The position numbers were made by a program, and so were the translations under genes. Shown piece after piece: positions 17,577 to 25,256 of a stretch of 64,000 nucleotides of DNA. This stretch comes from Thermoguttaceae bacterium. GTDB lineage: Bacteria; Planctomycetota; Planctomycetia; Pirellulales; Thermoguttaceae. The notes beneath the pieces are model-generated. The model ran no database searches and was not told the origin of the DNA. It saw nothing but the letters and a program-made list of their open reading frames with translations. The first letter of the stretch is position 1. Each line of letters opens with the position of its first letter. Where the stretch lies: contig JAFRXD010000060.1 of the NCBI GenBank assembly GCA_017441605.1, positions 1 to 64,000 on the forward strand. The letters are read 5' to 3'.

Positions 17577-20183
17577 ATGGCGCGAGAGCTGGTTTACACG
17601 TCGGTTCCGAGGGGGTTATTCCCCGGGACGATGGGGTTTTGCGTGGTCGCCTGCTCCAAAGGGCTTTCCGAGATGGAGACGGGCGCTCTGGAGAAGCTGT
17701 CGGGGTACCGTCGGACGATCGAGGCGGACGGGTCGACGTCGGTCGTCTATTCGCACTTGCTGGTCGAGAACGGGAGCCGAACGCTTCGCGTTCTTTCGCG
17801 GATCGCGGACGCGGGCGTCGACTACTCGGGTCGCGACAATAAGATAGCGAGCCATCTGCTGCTCGACGCCGACGATTTGATCTCGGCGGGACCGGCGCGG
17901 CTTTGCTCTCTTTCCAATCTCTTTTACGGCAGGTGGATCGACGCGCCTCGATTTTTCGAGGCGCCGCGAAAACTGCCCTCGCTCGGGGATCCTCCAAACG
18001 AGCGCCCCGAGTGGTTTCGCCAAACCGGGGATCGCGGCTGGGCGGGAGCGCTCGCGGCGACGGTTCTTTCGGGTCGCCCGGTCGTTCTGGTCGTCGACTC
18101 GACGCGGCGCGTTCTCGAGCTTTATCAAGAGGCGATAGCGCTCTTGGAACCGCGCTATCGCTGGAGCGCGACGTTTACGACCGACTACTCGAAGTTGCTT
18201 CCCGGGGTACGCTGCCAGTGGAAAGCGGTTCGGAAAGGAACGCCGGAAGAGCGCGACGCGCGCTCGATATACGGGGCGCTCGTCGTCGATTTGACGGATC
18301 CCGACGCGCTCCCGGATCCAAGTTCGGTCGACGACTCGATCTACGCGTCGCGGCTGGTCGCGAGCGCTCGTTCCGGCGACTCCGGCTCCGTTCCCGCGCC
18401 GGTTTCCCATTCGCCGTCGAGTCGGCCCGTTGAATCGCGTCGTTCGGAGAGTTGCGACCGGGCGTCCGAAAAGCCTCGCGAGGAAGACGAGACGCTGGCG
18501 CGCGCGGTTCGGACGCTGGTTCGGAATCGCGAGGAAACGACCGCGGCGCCGCCGGTTATCGTTCGGGATCGAGACGCGGAGCGAGGGCGTCGCTCTTTAA
18601 AAGCGCGTTTTTTTTCCAAGACTTGGCTCTGGATCGTTATCGGCGCCATTTTGGGGCTTTCGACGATTCTGGTTCGTTTTTTGGCGACCGGCGAGAATCC
18701 TTTCGCGGGGAAAACGCCGATCGCCGAGACGTCGGGCGAGGATTCCGACGAATCGGTCGCGAAGTCCGACGGACGCGATAGTTCCGATCCATTGTTGTTC
18801 GGAGAGGAAGAGGACGCCGAGAGAGACTTCGCCGCGCCTCGCGCGCCCTCGAAGTCGCGCGAATCGAGCGCGAAGCCGATCGCGAGCGCGCCGAAGTCGA
18901 CGAAATCGAGCGTCGTTCCGCCGACGATTTCCGAGCGATCGAGCGAAAGCGCCTCGCGCTCTTACGATTACGCCAACGAAGAGGAGGAGGACGACTTCTT
19001 CTCGGAGCCTCGCGCGTCTCGAAGCGTTTCGTCGAGCTCCAGCGAATCGAGCGCTTACGCGACGACGAGCGACAAGGCGCGGCTCGCGGAGGCGGTCGAG
19101 GTTCTGAACGCGCGCGGAGGATCGGTCGATTTTGGGGTTTTCGAGGGCGGGATCCTTTACGAGGACGCTCCGGAGGACGAGAATCAGCCGACGCTTTGCA
19201 ACGCGGCGCTCGTTTGCGAGCGCGGGGCGGCGAGACTCGACGTTTTTTGCGACCTCGAGTTGGACGCGGACGGAAAAGGGCGCTTTGTCGACTCCAAGGA
19301 GCGAGTCGCGCGCAAAACGTTCGATTTCTTAAAGAAAGAGCCCTCGGTTCGATTCGAGATCGAAGCGAACGGGAAACGCGGGTACTTGGAATTGGCGCTC
19401 GAGCGCGGAACGCGCGATCGCGACGCGCGTCTGGTTTACCGCGTTTCCGATAAAGAGACGACGGCGTATCTTCTTTCGGTCGCGAGATTAAGATGGCGCT
19501 TCGACGCGCTATCGTCCGGAGACTCTTATCGTTTCGAGACTTCGGAAGTTCAGCTTCTTAAGCCTCGGGAGTACGACGAAGACGAAAAGATTCCGTTAGA
19601 GCCGATGTACGAGATATCGAGCGCGCTTCGCTCGGAGCGACCGCAGCTTATCGATATGGAGTCCGCTTGGGACGGCAAATCGAAAGCGACGGTTCTCGCG
19701 ATCGGTCTTCTCGAGGACGAAAGTGAGAAAACGACGGGATTATCCTCCGACGCGAAGAACGGCAAGGCTATATATATCTTCGACTTGACGCTTTCGGACG
19801 GAGAGAAGGTTCCGTGCTTGGCGGTCGAGTTCGAAAAGAGCTCCAACAAGAAATTTATCGAGCGCAAAAGGATTTTCGCCGGAGAACCGAAACTCGAATT
19901 CGAGATCCAAAAGCATTACCGAGACAAGGGATCGGTTCCGAGTTACAACGTTTCGGGTCGCCCGCTCACTTTCAACGAGGCAATTTCGCGCCAGGTCGAC
20001 GTATCGACGCGCGCGGCGCGCGAACTTCGGGACGAAACGCGGACGTTCGGGATCTATCTGGCGTCCCCGAATCGGCGCGGCGAGGGTAGGCGCAAGAGCG
20101 GGGTTCTTTTGGCGACGGCGAAGGTCGGCGACGAAACGAAACTGGAGACGGAGTCGAGATTTGAATCGAGGGGAGAACGATAA
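17577..20183 (+). CDS. GAP1-like membrane protein, cassette B
   Basis: This is an 868-residue protein. Residues 1-300 match the cassette A GAP1-like protein (RELVYTSVPRGLFPGTMGF, AGVDYSGRDNKIASHL, GDRGWAGALAATV, RWSATFTTDYSK). A charged linker leads to one membrane span at about 350-370. A long Ser/Glu/Asp-rich stretch (about 385-500) follows, then a roughly 350-residue beta-rich domain. That last domain is unlike the AT-rich region of the first copy, and its codon use is the same as that of its neighbours. The gene is fused end to start with the next one (TAATG). By analogy with GAP1 proteins the N-terminal part would regulate or read the GTPase. That relation is recollection plus context. 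Confidence 0.75.
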   Translation: MARELVYTSVPRGLFPGTMGFCVVACSKGLSEMETGALEKLSGYRRTIEADGSTSVVYSHLLVENGSRTLRVLSRIADAGVDYSGRDNKIASHLLLDADDLISAGPARLCSLSNLFYGRWIDAPRFFEAPRKLPSLGDPPNERPEWFRQTGDRGWAGALAATVLSGRPVVLVVDSTRRVLELYQEAIALLEPRYRWSATFTTDYSKLLPGVRCQWKAVRKGTPEERDARSIYGALVVDLTDPDALPDPSSVDDSIYASRLVASARSGDSGSVPAPVSHSPSSRPVESRRSESCDRASEKPREEDETLARAVRTLVRNREETTAAPPVIVRDRDAERGRRSLKARFFSKTWLWIVIGAILGLSTILVRFLATGENPFAGKTPIAETSGEDSDESVAKSDGRDSSDPLLFGEEEDAERDFAAPRAPSKSRESSAKPIASAPKSTKSSVVPPTISERSSESASRSYDYANEEEEDDFFSEPRASRSVSSSSSESSAYATTSDKARLAEAVEVLNARGGSVDFGVFEGGILYEDAPEDENQPTLCNAALVCERGAARLDVFCDLELDADGKGRFVDSKERVARKTFDFLKKEPSVRFEIEANGKRGYLELALERGTRDRDARLVYRVSDKETTAYLLSVARLRWRFDALSSGDSYRFETSEVQLLKPREYDEDEKIPLEPMYEISSALRSERPQLIDMESAWDGKSKATVLAIGLLEDESEKTTGLSSDAKNGKAIYIFDLTLSDGEKVPCLAVEFEKSSNKKFIERKRIFAGEPKLEFEIQKHYRDKGSVPSYNVSGRPLTFNEAISRQVDVSTRAARELRDETRTFGIYLASPNRRGEGRRKSGVLLATAKVGDETKLETESRFESRGER

Positions 20184-23161
20184 TGAGCGCCGCGGAACTC
20201 GTCGACAACATTAAGAAGCTTTTAAACGATCCGGACGGTCTCACTCGGGAGTCGCTGAACGCGCTGGCTTCGGAGTACGCGGCGCGTTGCCGACGGGCGA
20301 ACGAGACGCTAAGTCGGGCGGTCGTTTGTCTTCAATCGGGCCAACTTTTCGAGGCGGCTCGGATCGAGCGGGACGCCAAGCTGATCGAGGAAATTCAGAC
20401 GCTATCGTTCGAGGGCGAGGACATATGGCGCGAAATCTGTAGGGGCGCGGAGTGCGAAATGAGCGCCGCCGTTTCGGAACGGAATTCGGCGGAGTTGCAG
20501 TTCTTTATCGCGCGGTACGAAACGGTTCGGGAGGTCGCGAGGAAGTATCGTCGCCTCGCGCTGCAAGTGGCTCCGATTAAGGAGCGTCTGGCGGCGCTTT
20601 ACGTTTTGTGCGACGCGTTTCCGAACGCGAAGACGCTCGCGCGCGCGGCGGACGCCTTGGAGAAAGAGCGAGACAAGGAGATCCGCCAATTCTGCAAGAA
20701 ATTAAAGACCGAAGACGCGCCCATCGAGAAGATCGAGAAAGCGCTGGCGGAGCTGGAGTCGCCGTTGCGACGAAGTCCCGCGCCCTCCGACGCGCTGGAG
20801 CTTCTCCGTCGCCGCGCTCGCAAAGTCAAGTCGGCGGCGGGTTTGGAGAAATTGCGAACGGCGCTCGGACTTTGGGCGGAGGCGAGTCTATCGGGGGACG
20901 AGCGCGCGCTAATCTCGGGCAAAGCGGCGTTCGACGCGGCGAACGTCGGGGATCTCGCGAGCTCGCTTTCGAAGGACGAGCAAGCGGCCTACGAGCAATT
21001 GCGTCGCGACACAAAAGCGCTTCAGCGCAAACAAGAGGCTCAGCGCGAATTAAAGCGCAAGACGACGGAGCTTGCGCGGGCGGCGAGGACGTCGAACAAC
21101 CTCGACAAGCTGGCGAATCTGACCGCCGAGGTCGAGATGCTCGCGGAGAGCGCCGATCAAACTCCGGATCTCCGGGTCGCGACGGCGGCGTCGAATCGGA
21201 TCGAGTCGATTCAGACGCTAAAGCGCCGCCAATTAACGTTTGTCGCGTCGATTTCGTTCGCGATTCTGATTCTGTTCGCGACGGTAACGTTCGTCGTTTT
21301 CTCGCGAGCTCGCGCGGAGCGGGATTTGAACGAGGTCGTCGCGAAAATCGAAGAGAAGCTCGATGCGTTTAAGGAGTCTTACAAAAGCGCTTACGACTCG
21401 ACCACGCTCGAGGAGGCGAAGGAGTTGGTCGAGCGCTACGACAAGGAGCGCCCGGAGTTTAAGAAGCGCGAGAAATACGTCGAAGCGCGCGGAAAGGTTA
21501 AGAGCGCGGTCAAACAAGACGAGGGTCGCGCGGTCGAGTTCGAAATCCGAAGCGAGGAGATCAAAAAGAAGCTCGACCAAGGCGTCGCGCTAACGGATCC
21601 AAAGACGGTTCTCGAGGATTTGGCGAAGACCCCGAAAGAAAAAAAGGCGCTGAGCGAGTTGAGCGCTAAATACCTTTCGCTAACGGATCGAGCGAAGAAT
21701 CAACCGAAAGAGTACGTTAAGGAAAGGTTGGACGAGGCGACGAAACGATACGAAGAAGCGCTCAAAATGGACCAAAACGATCGAGCGCGAGAACTTAGGA
21801 GCATCGTCGAATCGATTCGAGGCGTCCGTCAAATGGTCGGTTCCGCCGACGTCGGCGAATATCTCGAAGCGTTGGACGAATTGGAGTCGAACCTCGAGGA
21901 CGCGAGGAAAGCGGTCGAGGCGTCGAAAAACGGCTCTCGCGCGGATCGCGAGTTGCTCGCGGCGATCGGCAATCGATCCAAATACGGCGAGGCGTTGGAC
22001 AAGGTCGCGGCGAAGCTCGAAGACGAGGAAAGCGCGAAAGCGGCGGACGCCGCGCAAGAGGCGCTCGAAACGGCCTCGCTTTTAGAGAAATGGAACGAAT
22101 TTTCGGCGAAGCGAGGTCGACCGATGGGGAGCGACCCCGACGAAACGCCTAAAGTCGCGGCTTGGGCTCAAAACTCCGCGACGTTCGCGGAGGTCGCGAA
22201 AGCCGGTCAGAGCGCGTCCGGGGCGATGGGGTTCGTCCCGGAGCTCGCTTCGTTTAACGAGCGCGTCGAGGCGTGGCGCGCCTTCGCCGAGGGAGGCGGG
22301 TTCGAGGGGATGGAAAAGAATCTCGACGACGCGCTAGCGCCGTTTTCCGAGCCGTTTTATTCGCTAAAAACCGACGGAGGAACGGTATATCTTAACAAGA
22401 AGCCGGAGAGCCAAAGCGACAAAGAGGTCAAGTATTTCGCGGATCGCGCCACCAAACTTGAATACAACGTCAAAAGGGGCGACTCCGAGCTCGCGACCGA
22501 ATCGTTGGCGACCAGTATTTACCGAGCGTACGAGGAGGACAATCTCGAAGGGGATCCCAAGGCGATCTTCGCGCGCTATATGGCGACGCTTCGGGCGATC
22601 GCGAGGGCGGACGACGCGAAAGTCGACGCCTGTCTCAAAATTCTCCTCTTGAGCCGAACTCTCGACGCCTGCGCGACTTGTCCCGGGTTGTCGGACGTCG
22701 CGGCGAAGTTCCGCGCGGCGGTCGAAGAGAAGAGTTTTTCCTTCGAGTACGATTTTTTCTCGGAATCGGAGACGAAGGAGATTCGCCCGGTCGCGCAAAC
22801 GTTGCTCAAAGGGCTTGGCGATTTAAGCGCCGAACTGAACGCCGCCGAGGCGAAATACCGCGAGTTGAGCGCTCCGCTCGCGGGGGAGTACTCTTGGTCG
22901 GGGATCGTCCAAATCGAGAACGGGCGAGCGATCGTTAAGCTCGGGAGCGCCAGGACGCTCGCGAGTCGCGCGCCGAAAGGGTCCGAGATCCAACTCTGGA
23001 TCGCGATTCCGTCGGAGAGCGCTTTCGTTCGCTGCGGAAGCGTCGTCAATTCCGAACCGGTTCTAAACGCCGATCGAGATTGGGCGCGGTTCAAATGGCT
23101 CCCCGTTTTTGTTCGAACCGAGACCGTTCCCAAACCTAAAGCGAGCGAGAAAAACAAATAA
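20183..23161 (+). CDS. Large single-span coiled-coil protein, cassette B
   Basis: The 992-residue counterpart of the protein at 6060 has an N-terminal helical region with the VDNIKKLLNDPDG opening and a membrane span at about 351-373. About 500 residues of Lys/Glu-rich coiled coil follow, then a conserved C-terminal region (FAEGGG to the end) finishing in WLPVFVRTE. Its ATG overlaps the stop of the GAP1-like gene by one base. The retained order and coupling (GTPase, GAP1-like, coiled-coil, GYF) argue that these four form one functional unit. No family is recognised. Confidence 0.72.
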   Translation: MSAAELVDNIKKLLNDPDGLTRESLNALASEYAARCRRANETLSRAVVCLQSGQLFEAARIERDAKLIEEIQTLSFEGEDIWREICRGAECEMSAAVSERNSAELQFFIARYETVREVARKYRRLALQVAPIKERLAALYVLCDAFPNAKTLARAADALEKERDKEIRQFCKKLKTEDAPIEKIEKALAELESPLRRSPAPSDALELLRRRARKVKSAAGLEKLRTALGLWAEASLSGDERALISGKAAFDAANVGDLASSLSKDEQAAYEQLRRDTKALQRKQEAQRELKRKTTELARAARTSNNLDKLANLTAEVEMLAESADQTPDLRVATAASNRIESIQTLKRRQLTFVASISFAILILFATVTFVVFSRARAERDLNEVVAKIEEKLDAFKESYKSAYDSTTLEEAKELVERYDKERPEFKKREKYVEARGKVKSAVKQDEGRAVEFEIRSEEIKKKLDQGVALTDPKTVLEDLAKTPKEKKALSELSAKYLSLTDRAKNQPKEYVKERLDEATKRYEEALKMDQNDRARELRSIVESIRGVRQMVGSADVGEYLEALDELESNLEDARKAVEASKNGSRADRELLAAIGNRSKYGEALDKVAAKLEDEESAKAADAAQEALETASLLEKWNEFSAKRGRPMGSDPDETPKVAAWAQNSATFAEVAKAGQSASGAMGFVPELASFNERVEAWRAFAEGGGFEGMEKNLDDALAPFSEPFYSLKTDGGTVYLNKKPESQSDKEVKYFADRATKLEYNVKRGDSELATESLATSIYRAYEEDNLEGDPKAIFARYMATLRAIARADDAKVDACLKILLLSRTLDACATCPGLSDVAAKFRAAVEEKSFSFEYDFFSESETKEIRPVAQTLLKGLGDLSAELNAAEAKYRELSAPLAGEYSWSGIVQIENGRAIVKLGSARTLASRAPKGSEIQLWIAIPSESAFVRCGSVVNSEPVLNADRDWARFKWLPVFVRTETVPKPKASEKNK

Positions 23162-23169
23162 CGACCGGA

Positions 23170-23195
23170 GGCGCGATTTCGCGCGCCCTTTTTCC
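23170..23195 (+). terminator. Weak hairpin with T-run
   Basis: A six-base stem GGCGCG/CGCGCC (23170-23175 and 23182-23187) has a six-base loop and is followed by CTTTTT. It lies in the 44-bp gap before the GYF gene. It is short for a full terminator and may only lower readthrough into that gene. Confidence 0.35.
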
Positions 23196-23205
23196 AAGAT
23201 TCTCG

Positions 23206-24468
23206 ATGAATTATTACGTGAAAATCGACGGTCGCGCGTTCGGTCCGATAACGGATTGCGAAATGCGCCAGAAGATCAAGACGGGGGTGGTGACCGAGGA
23301 CACGCTCGTCTCGACGGACCGCGCGACGTGGTCTCCGGCGCGGCTCGTTCCCGGCTTGTTCCGGAACTCGGGAATCTCGCCGGTCGACGCTCGCGAGTGG
23401 TGGCTCAGCGTTTCCGGAAAGGCTTGGACCGGACCGTTCACCGCGCGAGAGCTCGACGCGTCGTTCGCGTCCGGTCGCGCGACTTACGACGCATGGATCT
23501 ATCGGAGCGGGGAAAAGGTGCGACGGGTGCGGAACGACGCGTCGTTTCTCGAACTTCTGGTTCAGGCGCGCGCTCCCGGCGACCGAGGCGCGACTTTGAT
23601 TTCCGAGGGGAAGCCCTCGCCGAAGGAATGGCTCGCTTACGACGCGCGGGGTCGAGCGCTCGGTCCTTTTACGGCGGAGCGGCTTTTGGAGGAGTTCGAG
23701 TTGGGACGGTTGGCGGAGGACTGTTTCGTTCAACGGGGTCAAGCCCCTCGCAAGCGGTTCGAGGACGCACGGGAGGAGCTGACGCGAATCGCGCGCCCCC
23801 TTTCGGCGCTCGACCCGATCGACGTTCCGGAGCCCCCGGAGCCGGTCGAGGGAACCGAAGCGGCTCTGCGGGAGAACTTTTACAAGGCGAACGATCGGCT
23901 AAACGCCTTTTGCCTGCTCTCCGCGATCCCGACGACGATCGCGTCGGGTTTCTATTTCATATTCTACGTCGTCGCGATCGCGGCGCTGATCAACGGGGAG
24001 AACTTGCTCGACTTCGCGGAGTTCGGGAGGGCGCACCGGATCGGGTCGATCGCGTTCTGGGTCTTCGCGCTCTTTACGACGGCGGGGACGATCTTTGGAA
24101 TCCTTTTCGTCTCCGAGTTTTGGAGATCGATTCCCCCGAGGCTCGCGCGGACGACGCCGGGCTCCGCTTGGCTGCTCCTCGCGCCCTTCTGGCAGTACTA
24201 CTGGATCCTCCCAATCTTTTCGGGGGGCGCCCACGACGTCGACGTCGCGCTGAGCGTTTTCGGCAAGAATTTGCCCTCCGACGCGCCCCCGATTCCGGTG
24301 GTCGGAGTGGGACTCGCCGGAACGTTGTGCGTTGTTTCTTGGATGGTCGCATTTTTGGGTATTCCGTTCCCGCTGATTCTCTTTGGCAACCCCGTGCTGA
24401 TGCTGCGCATGAAGAGCGCCGCGTCGCGACTCAACGAGCTTCGCGCCGAGGCCTCGCGCGAGGCCTAA
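23206..24468 (+). CDS. GYF-domain membrane protein, three GYF-like units
   Basis: This 420-residue protein has three consecutive GYF_2-like units in its first 190 residues: YYVKIDGRAFGPITDCEM, then WWLSVSGKAWTGPFTARELD, then WLAYDARGRALGPFTAERLL. Each is followed by a G-x-L/A-x-x-D segment. An acidic Pro/Glu linker follows, and then four or five hydrophobic segments from about 235 to 400. It matches the protein at 9012, which has a single unit. No strong ribosome site is visible before the ATG at 23206, and a small hairpin lies just upstream. It is the last gene of the block before a strong terminator. Confidence 0.8.
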   Translation: MNYYVKIDGRAFGPITDCEMRQKIKTGVVTEDTLVSTDRATWSPARLVPGLFRNSGISPVDAREWWLSVSGKAWTGPFTARELDASFASGRATYDAWIYRSGEKVRRVRNDASFLELLVQARAPGDRGATLISEGKPSPKEWLAYDARGRALGPFTAERLLEEFELGRLAEDCFVQRGQAPRKRFEDAREELTRIARPLSALDPIDVPEPPEPVEGTEAALRENFYKANDRLNAFCLLSAIPTTIASGFYFIFYVVAIAALINGENLLDFAEFGRAHRIGSIAFWVFALFTTAGTIFGILFVSEFWRSIPPRLARTTPGSAWLLLAPFWQYYWILPIFSGGAHDVDVALSVFGKNLPSDAPPIPVVGVGLAGTLCVVSWMVAFLGIPFPLILFGNPVLMLRMKSAASRLNELRAEASREA

Positions 24469-24492
24469 TCCTTTCGACCAAATTTCTCGTCG

Positions 24493-24519
24493 GGCGCCGG
24501 TTAAAACGGCGCCTTTTTT
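24493..24519 (+). terminator. Rho-independent terminator of the cassette block
   Basis: A perfect seven-base stem GGCGCCG/CGGCGCC (24493-24499 and 24507-24513) is followed by six T (24514-24519), 25 bp after the GYF gene stop. This is the first strong terminator after the start of the window. Confidence 0.85.
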
Positions 24520-24667
24520 CTCTTTGGGCGCCGCGATTTCTTCTCGAACTTTTTCTCTATTTTTCGTTTTTTTTCTAGCCTTGGCGAGAGACTCGCGTTT
24601 GTCTCAATGAACGCGCCGATAGGGAAGCGCGTCGCCAATAGTTTTCGCAATGCGAAAGGAGAACGAT

Positions 24668-24943
24668 ATGGCTTTGTTTACTTTGCTCAACGTGGCGAGG
24701 AAGGCGTTTTCCAAAGACGGAAATTGCTTGACTCCCTCGGAAATGAACCCGAGGTTTTGGGATCATCGGCTCGGGGATTGCGACGGGGATTTCGATCTCG
24801 ACGACGTCGTCAAAATCGGTTCCGATTGTCTCGAAGAGGTCGGCAAGGGAATCAAATTCGCCTCGGAAGCGGTTTCTAACTGCGCCGAAGCGATCGGAGA
24901 AGGTCTCGGCGCCGCGGTCGAATTCCTCTCCGTCTTTATCTAA
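24668..24943 (+). CDS. Small acidic protein, 91 residues
   Basis: The ATG at 24668 has AAAGGAG seven bases upstream, one of the best ribosome sites in the window. The product has an amphipathic start (MALFTLLNVARKAFSKDG), an Asp-rich centre (DGDFDLDDVVKIGSD) and a Gly/Ala helical end (IGEGLGAAVEFLSVFI). Four Cys are present. No family is recognised. It follows the terminator of the cassette block, so it probably has its own promoter, which I could not identify. The helical, Gly-spaced C-terminus recalls membrane-active peptides; that is only an impression. Confidence 0.6.
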   Translation: MALFTLLNVARKAFSKDGNCLTPSEMNPRFWDHRLGDCDGDFDLDDVVKIGSDCLEEVGKGIKFASEAVSNCAEAIGEGLGAAVEFLSVFI

Positions 24944-24993
24944 CGCGAGCGGTTCGCGCCACTTGTTATCAACTCTAACGTAAGGAGAAAGCA

Positions 24994-25101
24994 ATGAATC
25001 CCACCTTGAAAATCGCGACGAAAGTCGCCCTCCGTCTCGCCATTTCGGCTATTTGCGCCTCCATTGGCGCTCCGCCGCCTCCGATGGACGCCGGTTCTTA
25101 A
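24994..25101 (+). CDS. Small peptide gene, 35 residues
   Basis: A short ORF encodes MNPTLKIATKVALRLAIS followed by AICASIGAPPPPMDAGS. TAAGGAGAAAGCA stands directly before the ATG, so initiation should be efficient. The product is a cationic amphipathic helix with a Pro-rich tail. It lies 50 bp after the 91-residue gene, and both share the same kind of ribosome site, which suggests a two-peptide transcript. Reality as a gene rests on the ribosome site alone. Confidence 0.45.
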   Translation: MNPTLKIATKVALRLAISAICASIGAPPPPMDAGS

Positions 25102-25129
25102 GATCGGAAAACGGTTTTTTGAGAATCGG

Positions 25130-25158
25130 TTGAACTTCTCGAGCGCTCGAGATACAAT
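25130..25158 (+). promoter_or_regulatory. Promoter of the secreted TIM-barrel-like gene
   Basis: TTGAAC (25130-25135), a 17-bp spacer and TACAAT (25153-25158). The spacer itself is the near-perfect palindrome CTCGAGCGCTCGAG. The predicted start near 25165 gives a leader of about 90 bases. Confidence 0.6.
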
Positions 25159-25159
25159 G

Positions 25160-25226
25160 AAAAGCGCGCGGGACGCGAACCGTTTCGCGCGTTTTTTAAA
25201 GGTCGCCGAGTCTCGCGCTCGGCGAC
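25160..25226 (+). promoter_or_regulatory. Two leader hairpins, the first terminator-like
   Basis: Hairpin 1 (25160-25197) pairs AAAAGCGCGCG with CGCGCGTTTTT, so the T-run is also part of the stem base. It sits at the very start of the predicted transcript. Hairpin 2 is a perfect nine-base stem GTCGCCGAG/CTCGGCGAC (25202-25210 and 25218-25226). Together they occupy most of the leader; attenuation or mRNA protection is possible. Confidence 0.5.
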
Positions 25227-25256
25227 GTTACTCGACGCCAACGAGAGGTTCGACTT

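Noticed and set aside
16204..17997. Minus-strand ORF of 597 codons across the second GTPase gene
   Set aside because: Antisense shadow, Arg/Pro-rich translation, spans the junction of two well-supported plus-strand genes.
978..24468. Assignment of the block as a Zorya defence system
   Set aside because: The channel/stator idea is similar, but no ZorC, ZorD or ZorE-like gene is present, and the stators lack an evident OmpA-type peptidoglycan domain.
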